This document shows, one piece after another, positions 22,597-34,740 of a DNA stretch of 64,000 nt (positions are counted from its first letter, which is position 1; every line of letters starts with the position of its first letter). Made by a program: the position numbers and the translations under genes. The stretch comes from Macrosoma leucophasiata (lineage: Eukaryota > Arthropoda > Insecta > Lepidoptera > Hedylidae). Under the pieces are notes generated by a model, which ran no database searches, had not been told where the DNA came from, and saw only the letters and a list, made by a program, of their open reading frames with translations. The stretch is taken from assembly GCA_036365455.1 (NCBI GenBank), contig JAWQUS010000003.1:144001-208000 (forward strand). The letters are read 5' to 3'.

Positions 22597-23964
22597 TCTC
22601 CAACAAGCGTGGCACTGCGATAGCAGAGGCCAAAGTACGCTACCTTCGACAATTTCACCTTCAACATCGTCTCGGCAATTTTGGTTCACTTGAATAAACA
22701 TCAACCGCTCTATTGAAAAATTATTACTTTATGTAGGTATAAACCGTCGAAGTTTGTTGAAGATCGCTTCTCATTGCGTATTTATTGCAAACGATCCTTC
22801 AATCCCTTAAGTCCTTCAGTGAACGATCAATCATTAGGTACCTACTTTGCCGTTTTTCACAAGAATCGCTCTGAAACCAGATATTTCGCAATGTGCCTCA
22901 ATTGTGTTGAAATGATCCCTCCCCGGCGTGTTTCAAGAATTAGCACGTTTTTGCTAACAGCTGTCGATCGATGCAAGCCAACCTTACACTTTTTGACATA
23001 AATAAATTCGAATAATACCTACTTACATGTAAGACTTAAGTAAGACGATGAGTTTTGAAGACACGCAAATTAATCTTAAAAATAAATACTTGTTGTGTTC
23101 AGCTTCATAAATACATACGAGTATATACTTGTAGTATTTGTTTATGAAGCTGACAAAGTATGATACAGTAATTTATCCCCTAGCTAGTCTATTCGAAACC
23201 TATAGGTTAGGTTAGCCTAGTTTATTCGAAACTCCAAGAGTTTTAATAGCATTTTAAAAGTTTTAAGAGTAGGTATCAGAATATGATTCTGTGTGCAACC
23301 GATGATTCATGATATTCTTGAACTAAATCAGGTTTGATAGTTGAGCCATCCTGAACTGAACTCAGAGAGAAGCGGCGGCGGCGGCGGCGGCAGTAGGGGA
23401 CGCGTCTTGCGAATTTTTATATTGAAATAGGTCAAGCAATGTGTGACGAATTGCAAGGACAGCCGCAAACGTGCAGTTAGGCGAGGACGCGGGCTTGATC
23501 AATACGGGAAGCCACATCTTGGTCAAACCTTAACCACTTCAAGAAATTATCCAATACTTTTTTTTGGAAAAACATACATTTAGACAATGGTAAAGAATTA
23601 ACATACAAGTAAATAGTTCACTGCATAAGTATGTACACACGTATAAGATTAATCAAGAATACTCGTAATACCAAATGTACCTATATCTGACGAACTTGTA
23701 GTCTCAAAAACAAATCATCTGAGTTATTTCATTCTTGATTGTCAATCGCGCCGCGTCGTCAACACGACAGCGTACCTATTACGAAGTAAAAAGTTATGAT
23801 TTCACTAAACAATTTCGAAAATGCGAAATGTTTCAATATTTATAAGTTAACGTACGTCATTAGCCATACTTACGATTTGTTATAGACATCTGAATTCGGT
23901 TTTACTTCAATCTTTGCTCATTTTTAACCGTCTAACTCTAAATAGACGATAATAATTTGATTGA
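22597..23964. other. Intronic sequence with a hairpin and a GGC run
   Basis: An imperfect hairpin at about 23098-23144 pairs TCAGCTTCATAAATAC with GTATTTGTTTATGAAGCTGA. A (GGC)7 run lies at about 23372-23393. Nothing coding was recognised. Confidence 0.45.
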
Positions 23965-24275
23965 AGCAGATGCTTTTTTATTTTCCACTACTATTGCGCT
24001 GGAGGTCCTGGGTTCGATTCCCGGATCGGGGGCTATCAGAGATAACGGTTTAAAATACTTTATCTCTGGTTCTATTGGGATTTTTCCGTATTCTGGAAGT
24101 TGCCCAGTACCTCGGAGTTTGGTAATGTGTCCGGAGATGGCAACAGGCTCGCCACCTGTTACATGGGCCAAAACGTAACCGGCGAGTCATGTTTGCATGT
24201 ATGCTTGAATGCATGCATTAACCTCTGCCTACCCCTTCGGGGATTCCAGGCGTGAAGTTTCATTTTTTTGTACGT
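23965..24275 (+). mobile_element. tRNA-related SINE with RTE-like tail
   Basis: The head contains GGGTTCGATTCCCGG, a near-perfect pol III B box. The expected upstream A box is degenerate. The tail, TAACCTCTGCCTACCCCTTC followed by GGGGATTCCAGGCGTGAAGT, is the reverse complement of the end bordering the RTE-type LINE at 41225. The SINE therefore probably uses an RTE-like 3' end for mobilisation, a known SINE-LINE partnership principle. A T-rich end closes it. Confidence 0.7.
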
Positions 24276-24439
24276 ACGTTTTATGTTGTATTAATACCAA
24301 AGGTTTATTCCCGTCTCACGGGGACAACGGGAAAGGAATTTATAGATGTCCTGCTGTCCCCGTGACGGGGACACGGCGCACGGGGACAACGGGAATAAAC
24401 CATACCAAATATTAAACCCATACAACAACCGTAATTTTT

Positions 24440-24515
24440 ATGCAATTTTTTGTACGGAATCCTACGTTCGACGGGATTCCGTCACGGGTTCGACTCGCAC
24501 TTGGCCGGCTTTTTC
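24440..24515 (+). repeat. Family C 3' end fragment
   Basis: TTTGTACGGAATCCTACG... GGGTTCGACTCGCACTTGGC then CGG and T-rich sequence, matching the last 60-70 bp of the copy ending at 7806. Confidence 0.7.
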
Positions 24516-24599
24516 TGTAAATAACATTAAGCATACCGCATAGCAGCGTCCCGGCATAAAACAATCGCCAAAAATCACTATGATCACCAATCAGCATGT

Positions 24600-24880
24600 C
24601 ATGGTGGCGTTGCTGGTGGTGGTGGTGGTTTTTGTGGCGATGGAGGCATTGGTGCCGTTGGTGACGTTGGTGGTATTGTTGGTAGTTTTGGAGGCGTTGG
24701 AGCCATTGGTTGTGGTGGTGGTGTTGGTTTTGATGTCATTGGTGGCATTGGTGGCGTAGATTTTCGATGATGTCGGTGTTAGTGGTGGCGTTGATGGCGG
24801 TTGTGGTGGTGATGGTGGTGGAGGTGGTAGTGGGGACAGTGGTGGTGGTGGTGGTGTTGGTGGGATTAGTGGTGACATGC
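24600..24880. repeat. Degenerate GGT/GTT triplet repeat
   Basis: About 280 bp of GTGGTG, GTTGGT and GGC triplets. The minus-strand Asn/Thr-rich and plus-strand Val-rich open frames are composition artefacts. Confidence 0.85.
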
Positions 24881-27800
24881 ACAACGTTGATTTTAAATTA
24901 TTCACTTATGCCGGCTCTTACGGAGTGCATATATTATGTATACTATAGATCTATCTTTTATTCTTCATTCTCTGTTAGTAGCACTAATTGACTGAAACAT
25001 TTACAAAACTTTATAATAATTGTCTATAATAAAATATTATGTGTAGAAGTTTAAAATTGCCTTTTCGAAAATACGGTTCTGCACAGGATGGACGTTTGTA
25101 GGACGTTTAAACACATAATTAGATTTTTTTAATCCAATCCTAGCAGACTGTGTGCTTTTATCCCCGATGGCCATACGTCTAATATCGTGTATAAAATTTA
25201 ATAAATTATTCTTTTAAATTAATTTTTAATATAAAAAAATATAAATTAAATTTAAAATTATTTTTTTTTCTAAAAAAACTACAGAGAAGCATTACTGTCA
25301 AGTATATTTTTTTTGGTTACCCAAGTGTTTATCATCCAAAATAAAAAAATATATATCCAAAAGCGCGGCCCTATGTCCCAAAGTCACTATTCCACGCAAA
25401 CAAAGTCGCGGGCACAGCTAGTAGTAAATAAATACGAACGGAAGCAAAACATGTTTTATTGCATGTCACAACAGAATGGTACATATATTTATACAATCAA
25501 TCAATCAATTGCAATTTTTATTTATCTCTTAGTCTATTCTTAGAAACAGCTCCTCAGTCTAAAACTCTAAATTAAAACTAATAAAACTAGAAAAAATTTA
25601 CTCGCAACTTCAAAAACTTTATAATTTTATGATCAACATAATTATATAGTTGGATAATGACTAAAACAGCATTTGAAGCTTGCAATTAGATCGCAATGCA
25701 CCTCCAGGAAACGACCAGATTAGTCAGTTCGGAGTTGAAAACGTTTCTTTTAAACCTTTTAATGTGAATACCGACAAGGCGACTGTATAAAACAAGTTAG
25801 AGAGAAATGGCGACATTTTTCACTCAAGGGAAAGCCGCACACGAGAAAGCCGGTGTATAGCGGGAGTTGCGGGATAACAGGCATATATTATGGCGTGTGG
25901 AATAGAAACCAGTGATGGAGGGCAGTGCGGGCGGCGAGTGGCTGTGTGCTGATAAGGCATGCTCGAGCGCGCCTCTCCAGCCGCCCCGCGACGCCACTCG
26001 CCAGATACTGGCTGCAACAGGCCTTGAGCCCTTGACATTAAATGCCGTATCATTTACAGCACTCACATTAACTAGGTTAGTCTTTGTTGCTAGTTGATAG
26101 TAGAAAAACTATGAAATACCACCGCTGGAAATCATCAATTTTGAGTCTTACGCCAGATACTGTTTTGTGGATATTACTATGTAATGTGGTTGGTGTCATT
26201 CAAGCTGAGTGAAGCAATCGTATGTATAATAAGTACTGATACTTCCAAAAAAACATATTTTCATAAAACAAGCGCCAATAAATGTGCCCAAAACTCATCT
26301 GTGTATTATAAAATAATGGTGATCATCATCGAAAGCTAGTTAATACGAGGCCGAGAGAATAATTTGATAGTGTTTTAGGCGTTACTGTTCGTATTCGCGT
26401 AAAGATACACATTGAATAACACTTGAGCAAGGATTATTATTGCCCTGGAGACTATGTATACCTTTATTCTCTGGCGACCGCGACGTGCAGTGCAGCCTCA
26501 GTGTTGCGTATGTTATGTCATTGTCTTACGGTAAGTACTCATGTTTCTCTTTTCGCCCCGAGCCACGAGTCGTATAAAACATCTTGTTGACAGATAAGAC
26601 ACGTGCGAGCCAAACTATACACACGACTTGCCAGGTATCGAGGTATGCCAGTACAAGCAAGTGCCTCGCAGTTCTTTCTCACGACTCGTCACTCGCGCGT
26701 CGTCACCGGTGCCACTCGCAATATAATGTAATAAGAAATTAACTGTTGTTAAGAAATTGGTTTTATGTTACGTGCTTCGTCCTGAGGTAATAGAATAGGT
26801 ACAATAAAACCTAACAGAACGAATGGGCCGAATTGATGCAACTCTCCTAAAGTTATAATGTTTTATAAATGCGGCAATTGACAAAGCCAAATAAGATCTC
26901 CAAAAAGTTATTAAGTAATGCGTTACTCAAACGAATTCTTTCGTGAAAAAAAAAAAAGCTAGCAGAAGAGTCTTTGAATCAAACGCTTTTGTAAAGCCTC
27001 ACTTTTTACTTGTATCGCAACGAACCAATAAGCAATCGGTGTTTCGAGTCGACACGAGCACTCGTTTGTTTGTCAGCTAATTTCACGGCAGCGGCGACGT
27101 CGGCGGCGCGGCGGCGGGAGCCGGGGAGTGCTCCATTACATCTTTTTGCGGTTCGGTCAATGTCATGGCTAGGTTGCCGCCGAGACCGTTGCTGGCACAG
27201 TTATCTCAAGGCTCAGCATTCTACATGAATAATGCAAACACAGCGGCTGTCTGTTGGCCGACTTGTTGATTGTAGGCGATTCCGCGCCACTACGTCCGTG
27301 CGACCGCGGTGACGTGTGATGACGAATGTGGAGGCATGCTGACCAATCGCGCACATTGTTTACATACATTCTCACGTGCATTCGAAGAAACGCTACTAAC
27401 CAGTAGCAGAATAACCTTTAATCTTATTGAGTTATCACATTCACTTTATCATGTAGCAGCATACATAATAATATGAAATACAAAGTCTGTTGTGCATCGT
27501 GCGGTACCAGAATGATAACATATCTTCACGTCTATATTTTCTTCCTTGGTTGGCCAATACATGAAACACTTAATACTTCCCTGACTCACCATCGTTTATC
27601 ATCAAATGAATCCTGGAAGTGCAAATTATGTTACAGACACACTCAGTCGTCGAGATAGTTAGTCGTCAAAATTATACAAATATAGTGAATACCAACGTGG
27701 CCTAAAAATATGTGATCTCAAAGGTCGGTCCATGCGGCAGTGAGCGAGTGCCTTGGCTGTGATTTATTCGGATGAAGCCAACTGAGTAAGCACGAAGATA

Positions 27801-28074
27801 CGGAACTAGCGGAAGGAATAGGAAGTCACGGTCTCGGAGGAGATGGGGGAGGGGGAAGGATTATACGATGAGGTGCGGACTGCGGATTACAGGCGCAACC
27901 GTCACTGATAGCATTCCCGTGGATTATGATTTAACTGAGACAATTTGCACGCTATGATATCCTGAATATAGGGTAAGGGATGAAGAGTTAAATTATTTAT
28001 CGTTTTATAATAATTAAAGTAGAAAAAAGCTGCAATCCATTTTCATACCACCTATATGAATACCCCTTTAACAG
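24881..28074. other. Intronic sequence, mostly unrecognised
   Basis: About 3.2 kb. A family E end (AAAGTCGCGGGCACAGCTAG) occurs at about 25400-25425 and resembles the inside of the element at 60282-60873. GC-rich patches at about 25915-26010 and 27085-27135 have random-looking frames. No gene is supported. Confidence 0.4.
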
Positions 28075-28275
28075 AGAATATGTAATAATACTACGTATAG
28101 AATGGACACTTCGACGTCCGGCGGGATACCCCGCCTCACCCAACCTCCCACCCCTCTTATGGGCGACGTTTGGTATTTTCTACGTGCGAATACACGCCAC
28201 TGATTCATGTCAGTGTAATAGAGAGCAAAGTAAGCGTTTGTTTGGAATTTTGGCGAAGTGTCCGTGGTGTGCCTT
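28075..28275 (-). repeat. Dispersed repeat family B, inverted copy
   Basis: Reads on the minus strand from the GGCACACCACGGACACTTCG head to CATATTCTCTG, including CGTCGCCCATAAGAGGGG. It is more complete than the split copy at 16-17 kb. Confidence 0.75.
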
Positions 28276-29007
28276 TAGGCAAATGCATCAAATATTAGGG
28301 TTGCAGGTTCTGAAGCCTAGATAGGTAGAAAATGTAGAGGCGCCATAGCAAAGCCTAGTCAAGCCTTCAATTCCGACACTGAATTTCTATTTGATGATAA
28401 GATTTTTGATGATTGATAAGACGTGATTACTTAATTGCACGTTAATGTTAAACACGAAAGATCAACAAGTTCTAACTGTCCCAAGTCGGCAAAATACTAA
28501 TAAGACCAAATTACTGCAAGATATCTAAAGATCTTCACGAGAACTGAACAAGGCAATGAATATAAAATCAATAAAAACTTATTAATTCCACGGGACGATA
28601 GTGGCGAGCGAGGGAGAATTTCAGTGTGCGGCAACCGCGATTCCGGGAAAGCTCCAATGTCAGCGCGAGCAAGCCGAGATGCGACTGAAAGGGCTACCGA
28701 TAGCGATTCACCGTAGAACAATAGCATAACGTATCTTTATCAAGAAACAGCACGACTGACCACAAGAAACGCCTTCCGCAAAATACATTTTAGTTTCGTG
28801 TCCGACGCATCTTTATCTCCTCTCAACCCGATTTAACATCGTTATCGTATGACATCAACAATATCGCAAAGGTCGCATAATGATGTACCATTCTCAAAAT
28901 GCACCTTTCTCGAAAAGTACCCTTCTCAATGCAAATAGTCTCGAGAGTAAATAAAATAATGTGCATACAAAATATGAGTAAATTTTGTAATTTTTTTTAC
29001 TGCTCCC
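28276..29007. other. Intronic sequence, nothing recognised
   Basis: AT-rich sequence without clear features. Confidence 0.35.
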
Positions 29008-29285
29008 GTAACTACAGAGCTCCAATGACGGAGCTCGCGGGCGAAGGCACCACCGTATTACCTAATATACTTGCCGCTAAATGGTAGTGTTCAGCAATAT
29101 CGTGTTCCAGTCAGGTGGTAATGTAATTTCCGGCACAGAGGCATAACACCTTAGGCCTCAGGAGTGCTAACGCATCTGCATTTTGACCTTGGTCTTTGTG
29201 TAGGTGTCTATAGGCTGCAGTCATCACTTAACATCAATGTGAACTGCATGCTAGTTTGCCACTTCCATTACATAAAAAAAAATGT
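29008..29285 (+). mobile_element. SINE-like family A, full-length plus-oriented copy
   Basis: It starts AGAGCTCCAATGACGGAGCT and passes CACCACCGTATTACCTAATA and TTAGGCCTCAGGAGTGCTAA. It ends GTTTGCCACTTCCATTACAT with poly-A. Together with 14786-15083 it defines the family length of about 280-300 bp. Confidence 0.8.
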
Positions 29286-29539
29286 AACGGATAGACGCAA
29301 TCTATCGTTCGCTCCGAAAATATCTTGTTTGATGAACAACCGTTTGCTTAAAACGAGTTTCGATATAAAGCCGGCCGTTGTGTACATCCATAAAAAAAAT
29401 TATTCCTGTCGTCCGTCCATTTCCGATTTCCTAATTCTGATATTACATGCCATTGTTAAGTTATTGTCCCTATAAATTGGTAAATTGTATTACGTAGGCA
29501 AATTATTTACTTCTCTTCAAAAACTGTATTATTATTATT

Positions 29540-29700
29540 ACCTACAAGCTGGCCCGGCAAACTTTGTATTGCCTCAGAATTAAATAATGTGCCAAAAGTT
29601 TGAAAGGTACGGACTATTTGTATGGGAAAATTAAATTATTGTTTTTACTATTTCCTTCACAATTTCTTTACATTTTCTCACCTTTTAAGCCCTCCCTGGA
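29540..29700 (+). repeat. Dispersed repeat family D, 5' part
   Basis: GCTGGCCCGGCAAACTTTGT followed by ATTGCCTCAG resembles GCTGCCCCAACGAACTTTGT at 37060. The remainder has diverged or is missing. Confidence 0.5.
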
Positions 29701-31004
29701 CTTCCAAAAATCATTCAAAACTAAAATTCGTCGAGTCAGTCTCGAGTTTCAGCGAGACTAACGAACAGCAATTGATTTTTATATAAAAATAGATATATTA
29801 AAACCTTTAGCAGATTTTTAAATCTCACTCGTCTGACATACTTCACCATATTCTTCATAGAATCGTATAGGAGAAGCAAAGCAAGTAAAATATCGAAAAT
29901 ATGTCGACTGCGAATCCTGAGACTGGCCGGGTTTAGTCGAGGGTTCATGAATGCCTTTTATGGCACGGCTGCGGCAGAAATATTTACTATCTACCTATTT
30001 ATTTATGTCAACGTTTACACATTTTTGTCATATTCGCCGCCTTTTATTAAAAGCTTCAAACTTCATGGACGGAAATCAGTAAGTCGCCCAAAGTCTATTT
30101 TTTCTTGAAACTCAGATAGTCTTATGGTACACCTTTGGGTATGCCACAGCCACAACTGCCAAAAGGTAGGTACATAATTTCATCCCAGATACTAGAATGT
30201 TATATCGATTATCAAACTTTTATGTCGAAATCAAACGAATAATGTTGCATTATAAGAACTGATCCTCCTAATTAATGGTCCTCATAGAAGTCCAGTCCTA
30301 ACGTATTATAATGAACAGATAAATTGTTAAGTGAATGCGAAAGAGATACCAATTGGAATCTATAGCGCCGTCTGTAGCTGCGGAGCTGATAAATAAATGC
30401 TTTGATTGAGCATCAATTGACGCGGCACATGTTTAGATGTTCACGTCATCGCATTACCAGTGACCGGTCTCGGGCAGCGGCGAGTGACCTGCCAGCTTTA
30501 TACATCTCTTTGTAATATTAAACCCGTCAGTACATGAGAAAAATATGACAATTTGATTTACAATTGTTCCGTAGCCGCCGGCGGTTTCGTTCCTTGACGG
30601 CTCAGTAAATTTCTAGACTTTAAATCCATCAGAAGCGGAATAGCAAAATTTGTTATTGCATAAAAATCGAAACATTATTTAGGTATAATGTAGGCACGTT
30701 TTTACATGTGTCGTCAGCGTGTGTATTATGAAAGGTTGCGTGTTTGCATATACGTTTTACATAGGTATTTGAATACTGAAAAGAGTGTATTAAATATAAG
30801 CACCAGACTTAATTTTGCTAATAGTAATACCCAGTAGTACTTATAAATAATTTATTAAAAGCCGCGGCTGCAGCCAGAGCTTTGCAAACCCGCAGGGAAA
30901 TTAGAGCGAGCGTTGGCTCGACGATTATTTATTTCATTTCTAGATGTTTATTAGAGCGGTATGAACATCTATCAAACACAACAGGCCTTCGATATACCTA
31001 TATA
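29701..31004. other. Intronic sequence with a family F motif
   Basis: A 65-bp motif at 30537-30602 (GAAAAATATGACAATTTGAT, GCCGCCGGCGG, TTGACGG) recurs at 37738-37806 and 59311-59384. The rest is AT-rich and unrecognised. Confidence 0.45.
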
Positions 31005-31439
31005 CAATAATAATTTATTTCCATTACACAATTACATAGTTTGACATATTTCAGTATTGAGTCTCCTTTTAAGCAAAATTTGCTTGTGTTAGGAGAACCC
31101 GCTCTTTTCTAATTACAAACATACATTAACTATTATACTAATGATGAAACATCAGGCTTATTGGTAGAAATTAATAATTGGTCCCAAATTAATAATAATT
31201 ACATTAAAATAATAAAAACAATTAACATTATTTAAGTATTTGTGTGTGTGTGTGTATGTGTGCGTGTCCGGGCGATGGTGTTATTATGTAGTTTAGAATT
31301 ATGTGATGTATTATTTAGGGAATTATTGAATCACTTGCACAAAGCTCTCAATTTCCTGATAGTTTTTTTATTTTTACCATTTAATCAGTAAATTTTTACA
31401 TTTATAATGTGTCTGGGGATATATTATGTCCAATTTTAT

Positions 31440-33342
31440 ATATTTGTCCATTATTCTTTGTTAACGATATTATATAAGTGTGCTGCCTGCCTTGCGTACT
31501 GTCTCTTAGCAAATGTGGTTTTGACAAATACCGGGGGAGGAATGACATTCCTTCTTCTATGATTGTCTTGATCCATATCTTCTTTAAATGGAAGATTTTT
31601 ATGTTTTTGAGGACAATATGCAGAACGTAAAGCTTTCTCACCGTTAAAATATCAGCTGAGTCATAAAGGTTTTCAGTAATTTTTCTAAGATTTTCGAGAT
31701 AGATGATAAAATTGAAATTGGTCTATAATTTGACGGGTCTGTTTTGGTGCCTCCCTTATATACTGGTATAATAAACGACTGTTTCAAAGCAGCAGGAAAT
31801 ACTCCCTGTTCAAAGCAAAGGTTGGCTAAATGAGTTATGACTGGAATTATTAGTTCATGTGCTTCTTTTAAGAATCTAGTTGGTATATTGTCACTACCTG
31901 GGGCGCTATCCGATTTTAAGCTCATTAAAACGGTACTTACTTCCCCAGGGTCTGTTTCAAGTAGTATAAAAGATGAAACTGTTTTAATATTTGTACAAGT
32001 TTGGTTTTCATTTTGTACTGAATAGGATTTTATTTTTAAGTCATCAGCTAGTAATTTGCCTATGTTAGAAAAGTATCCATTAACAACATTTATTGAGTCC
32101 TGTATAGAAGTAGTTATTTGTAATAGATCGGCCGTTGGTGTTCTATTTGGATTTCTTTGAGTTATTTTATTCACTAATTGCCATACTTTTTTAGGATTAT
32201 TTTTTACTTTTGATATTTGATTACGATCATAAGCACGTTTCTGCTTTTTAATAATATTATTACAATGATTACGATGTCTTTTATATGTGATTTTTAACGT
32301 TTCATTAGTAGGCTCCGATTTGAGCCTTTTCTGCATATTATTCCTGTTCAAAATACAGCGAAACAGTCCAATAGTCATCCAAGGTTTAATCAATTTAATT
32401 TTAACACGAGTAATCGATGTGTTTATTGTCAGACACTCATGTATTTTATTTATCAGACATTCAGACAGAACGTTAGGATTGTATGTATTGAGTAAATGTA
32501 GTATGTTCATACTTTTAAAGTGTTTTAATGCACCAATATAGTCAATTATTTTCTTAGTTTCAGTGGTTTTGCAGATTTTTTAATGATTAGATACTTTTAG
32601 GGCAATCATAGAGTGATCCGTAACAGTAGTATTTATTATGGCTATGGTTGCAGATTTGTTTTTAGAAGCTAGTTTTATAATGAAATGATCTAAACAATTT
32701 TTACCTCATGTTGGGAGCAGATGTCCTGGAAGTAATCCGTGCATGGCCAACATGTTCAAATTTAGTCTGTTAGTTCGCTCAAATGATTTTTCTTCATTTC
32801 TTTGATTTCAATTTATATTTATGTCACCTGTAATTATAACGTTTTTCTTAGTCGCAATTGTCTTAAGGTGTTCGTTTAATGAATTTGTAAAATTTTCAGT
32901 ATCTTTAGTAGATGGAGATCTGTATATACCAAGAACTAAAATGTCGGGTGAGATATTTATTTCCAAACAAGATGCATTTACTAATTTTATTTCTTTAACT
33001 GTAGAATTGTGTACATTTCGTATGTATGCTACCACACCATCAGCTTTATTTACATGATGAGAAGTCATAAATGATTGATAACTGTTTATTTGTGGTATGT
33101 TCTTGCTCAAGTTTAGCCTACATTGACTTAAAATAATTAAATCTACGTTGCTTCTTAATTTTGACAAGTTTAATTGAAGGTCATCATTATTGGCGTAGAC
33201 ACTTCTGATGTTTAGAGATATGATTGTGAAGTCTGGACTCATCACCTTCATTTTTTTTAGAAAAATCTATTGTCGTGCACTCAATTGATGTAGCTACTTC
33301 TATTTGGTCTATATCGTTTATCGTTTTGAAAGTACTATTCAT
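31440..33342 (-). pseudogene. LINE ORF2 remnant (endonuclease and partial reverse transcriptase)
   Basis: ORF2 would nick target DNA and reverse-transcribe the element RNA. The endonuclease part keeps IISLNIRSVYANNDDLQ and GDININ, but the catalytic Glu region reads LSQCRLN, with Gln where Glu is expected. A frameshift lies in the A run near 33255, and stops occur near 32809 and 32704. The RT part keeps SDSAPGSDNIPTRFLKEA and NYRPISILSSISKILEKLL. It then breaks off at 31644, exactly where the palm motifs (PQG, ADD) should follow. Sequence resumes at about 31638 with an ORF2 C-terminus (ALRSAYCPQKHKNLPF...RQYARQAAHLYN). The catalytic RT core is therefore gone. Confidence 0.85.
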
Positions 33343-33903
33343 TTTTGAGAGGAGGATAATCAATGCATAATATACCTACAAGTCAAAATAGTAAAGCCTA
33401 ATATTGCCGAAAAAGCTTTGTGCATAATGACAATAAATGTGTGAGCAAAATGTGTGATTGTGTTTTGAGTATAGTTTAGTATTCTGTGATTGTGTATCTG
33501 TAAACAGTTGTGAGTGTATAGAGTGATAACAATTATGCTTTCAATTAAATATAAGAATTGTGAAAAGAAATATGTATATATTAAGCGTTGAAATAATAGC
33601 TCATTCAAAGTTATAAATTGTACATAATCTGACCCTGTGTATTCAAGTAATAAATTAAATTTTATATAAATTATAAATAATTCCAGTCAAAGGGAAGTTA
33701 ATTTGCTTAAGTCTTCTTCACAAGTGATTAGTAAGGCCGGGCTTCCTTCGCTTTCCCTTATGTAAACTCTGCCGTACGAAGTCCAGCATCCCGGATACTT
33801 ATGTTTTTTGTTCGCTCTCTAGCTAGAAAGAAGAGGAGTCTTCCATTAGCGGTGAGTGATTCAGATATGAATACTGGCTTCGTTTGTCCTTCGAACTTGA
33901 GGT

Positions 33904-33941
33904 GGGATGTGTTTAGCTTCAAGTGAAGCTAAACACATCCC
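33904..33941. repeat. Perfect hairpin, 18-bp arms, at the end of LINE ORF1
   Basis: GGGATGTGTTTAGCTTCA pairs exactly with TGAAGCTAAACACATCCC across a 2-base loop. It spans the ORF1 stop on the minus strand. It may be an inverted duplication created during insertion or decay. Confidence 0.85.
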
Positions 33942-34610
33942 CACATAATAAAGTTATTAGCCTTGTTGAATTTCTTTGTGGCTTTTATTATTTCCTCCTT
34001 CTTGGAACTGCTAGTCAACTCTACTACTATAGCACTTGCTTTATTCAGTATCTTTTTGGTTCTAAATATGTGACGTATGTCACTTGCCTGTACCTCTACT
34101 TTAAGAACCTCTCCAGCGTTTTTCAACACCGTGATTAAGTTATTTTTACTCTCATCTTGTACTTCAGGGATATTTTTTATTTCAAATGACGCGGCTTTGG
34201 AGTGCCTCTCTAGCGTGTCCATTTTCTGTTCCAATAAATTAATATGTTTCTTGAGACCCATATTCTCTTGCTTTGATTGTTGAAGCTGTTTCAGTACCTC
34301 ATCGTATTTTTCTGATATGTATTGGATGGTTGTTTTTATTACATTATTATGTTGCGACATTTTTTGCATTTCTTCTTCAAACATGCGATTGAGTGGTTTG
34401 TTGGTGTTTTAATTCTGTTAACATATCCTTAATTTCGTACAGTGTTGTATCATCATGCTTACGCTTAGGACGGCGAGTAACATTTTTCTGTGTCTCAATA
34501 TCAGGTTCGGACACTACCAAGTCTGATCCTGTATCTGATTCTTGTGCGATTACTGTAGGTTTTAATAAAGTTTGGTTGTGTTTTTCTGGTGGAGTACGAC
34601 GGCAAGACAT
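33929..34610 (-). pseudogene. LINE ORF1 remnant (coiled-coil RNA-binding-type protein)
   Basis: The first part (34610-34377) is charged and low-complexity, with RRPKRKHDD. After a frameshift near 34385 the second part (34384-33929) is a predicted coiled coil (KQENMGLKKHINLLEQKMD TLERHSKA split over a heptad pattern). A compact domain follows (SFEIKNIPEVQDE, HIFRTKK, SAIVVELTSS), resembling L1-type/transposase_22 ORF1 proteins. Those coat element RNA. A single frameshift breaks it. Confidence 0.75.
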
Positions 34611-34740
34611 TTTATATTGAATTTAGGAAAAATTAAATACAAATAAAAATGTTGTCTTTGGTGAGGATCGCTCCAGGGTATTTACGGCCGGCAGGCAGCT
34701 ATGACACCGTTGCGCCACGAGTCTCGACGAAAATTTGCTT

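Larger units (their letters stand above)
31005..34740 (-). mobile_element. Non-LTR retrotransposon with deleted RT core
   Basis: The element runs 5' (right) to 3' (left) on the minus strand: a short 5' leader, ORF1 with a coiled coil (34610-33929), ORF2 endonuclease and the beginning of RT (33342-31644), a deletion, then the C-terminal end of ORF2 and a 3' UTR. It ends near GGAAATAAATTATTATTG at 31021-31005, with a polyadenylation-like hexamer and an ATT-type tail. The two-ORF layout with APE-type endonuclease fits the jockey/CR1 superclade; the exact clade is not assigned. Frameshifts and stops make it inactive. Confidence 0.85.

Noticed and set aside
23995..24030. Possible tRNA gene (GGGTTCGATTCCCGG)
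   Set aside because: Only the B box is good; no cloverleaf and no matching acceptor stem. It fits a SINE head.
24591..24991. Asn/Thr-rich and Val-rich open frames
   Set aside because: Degenerate GGT/GTT triplet composition; no conserved sequence.
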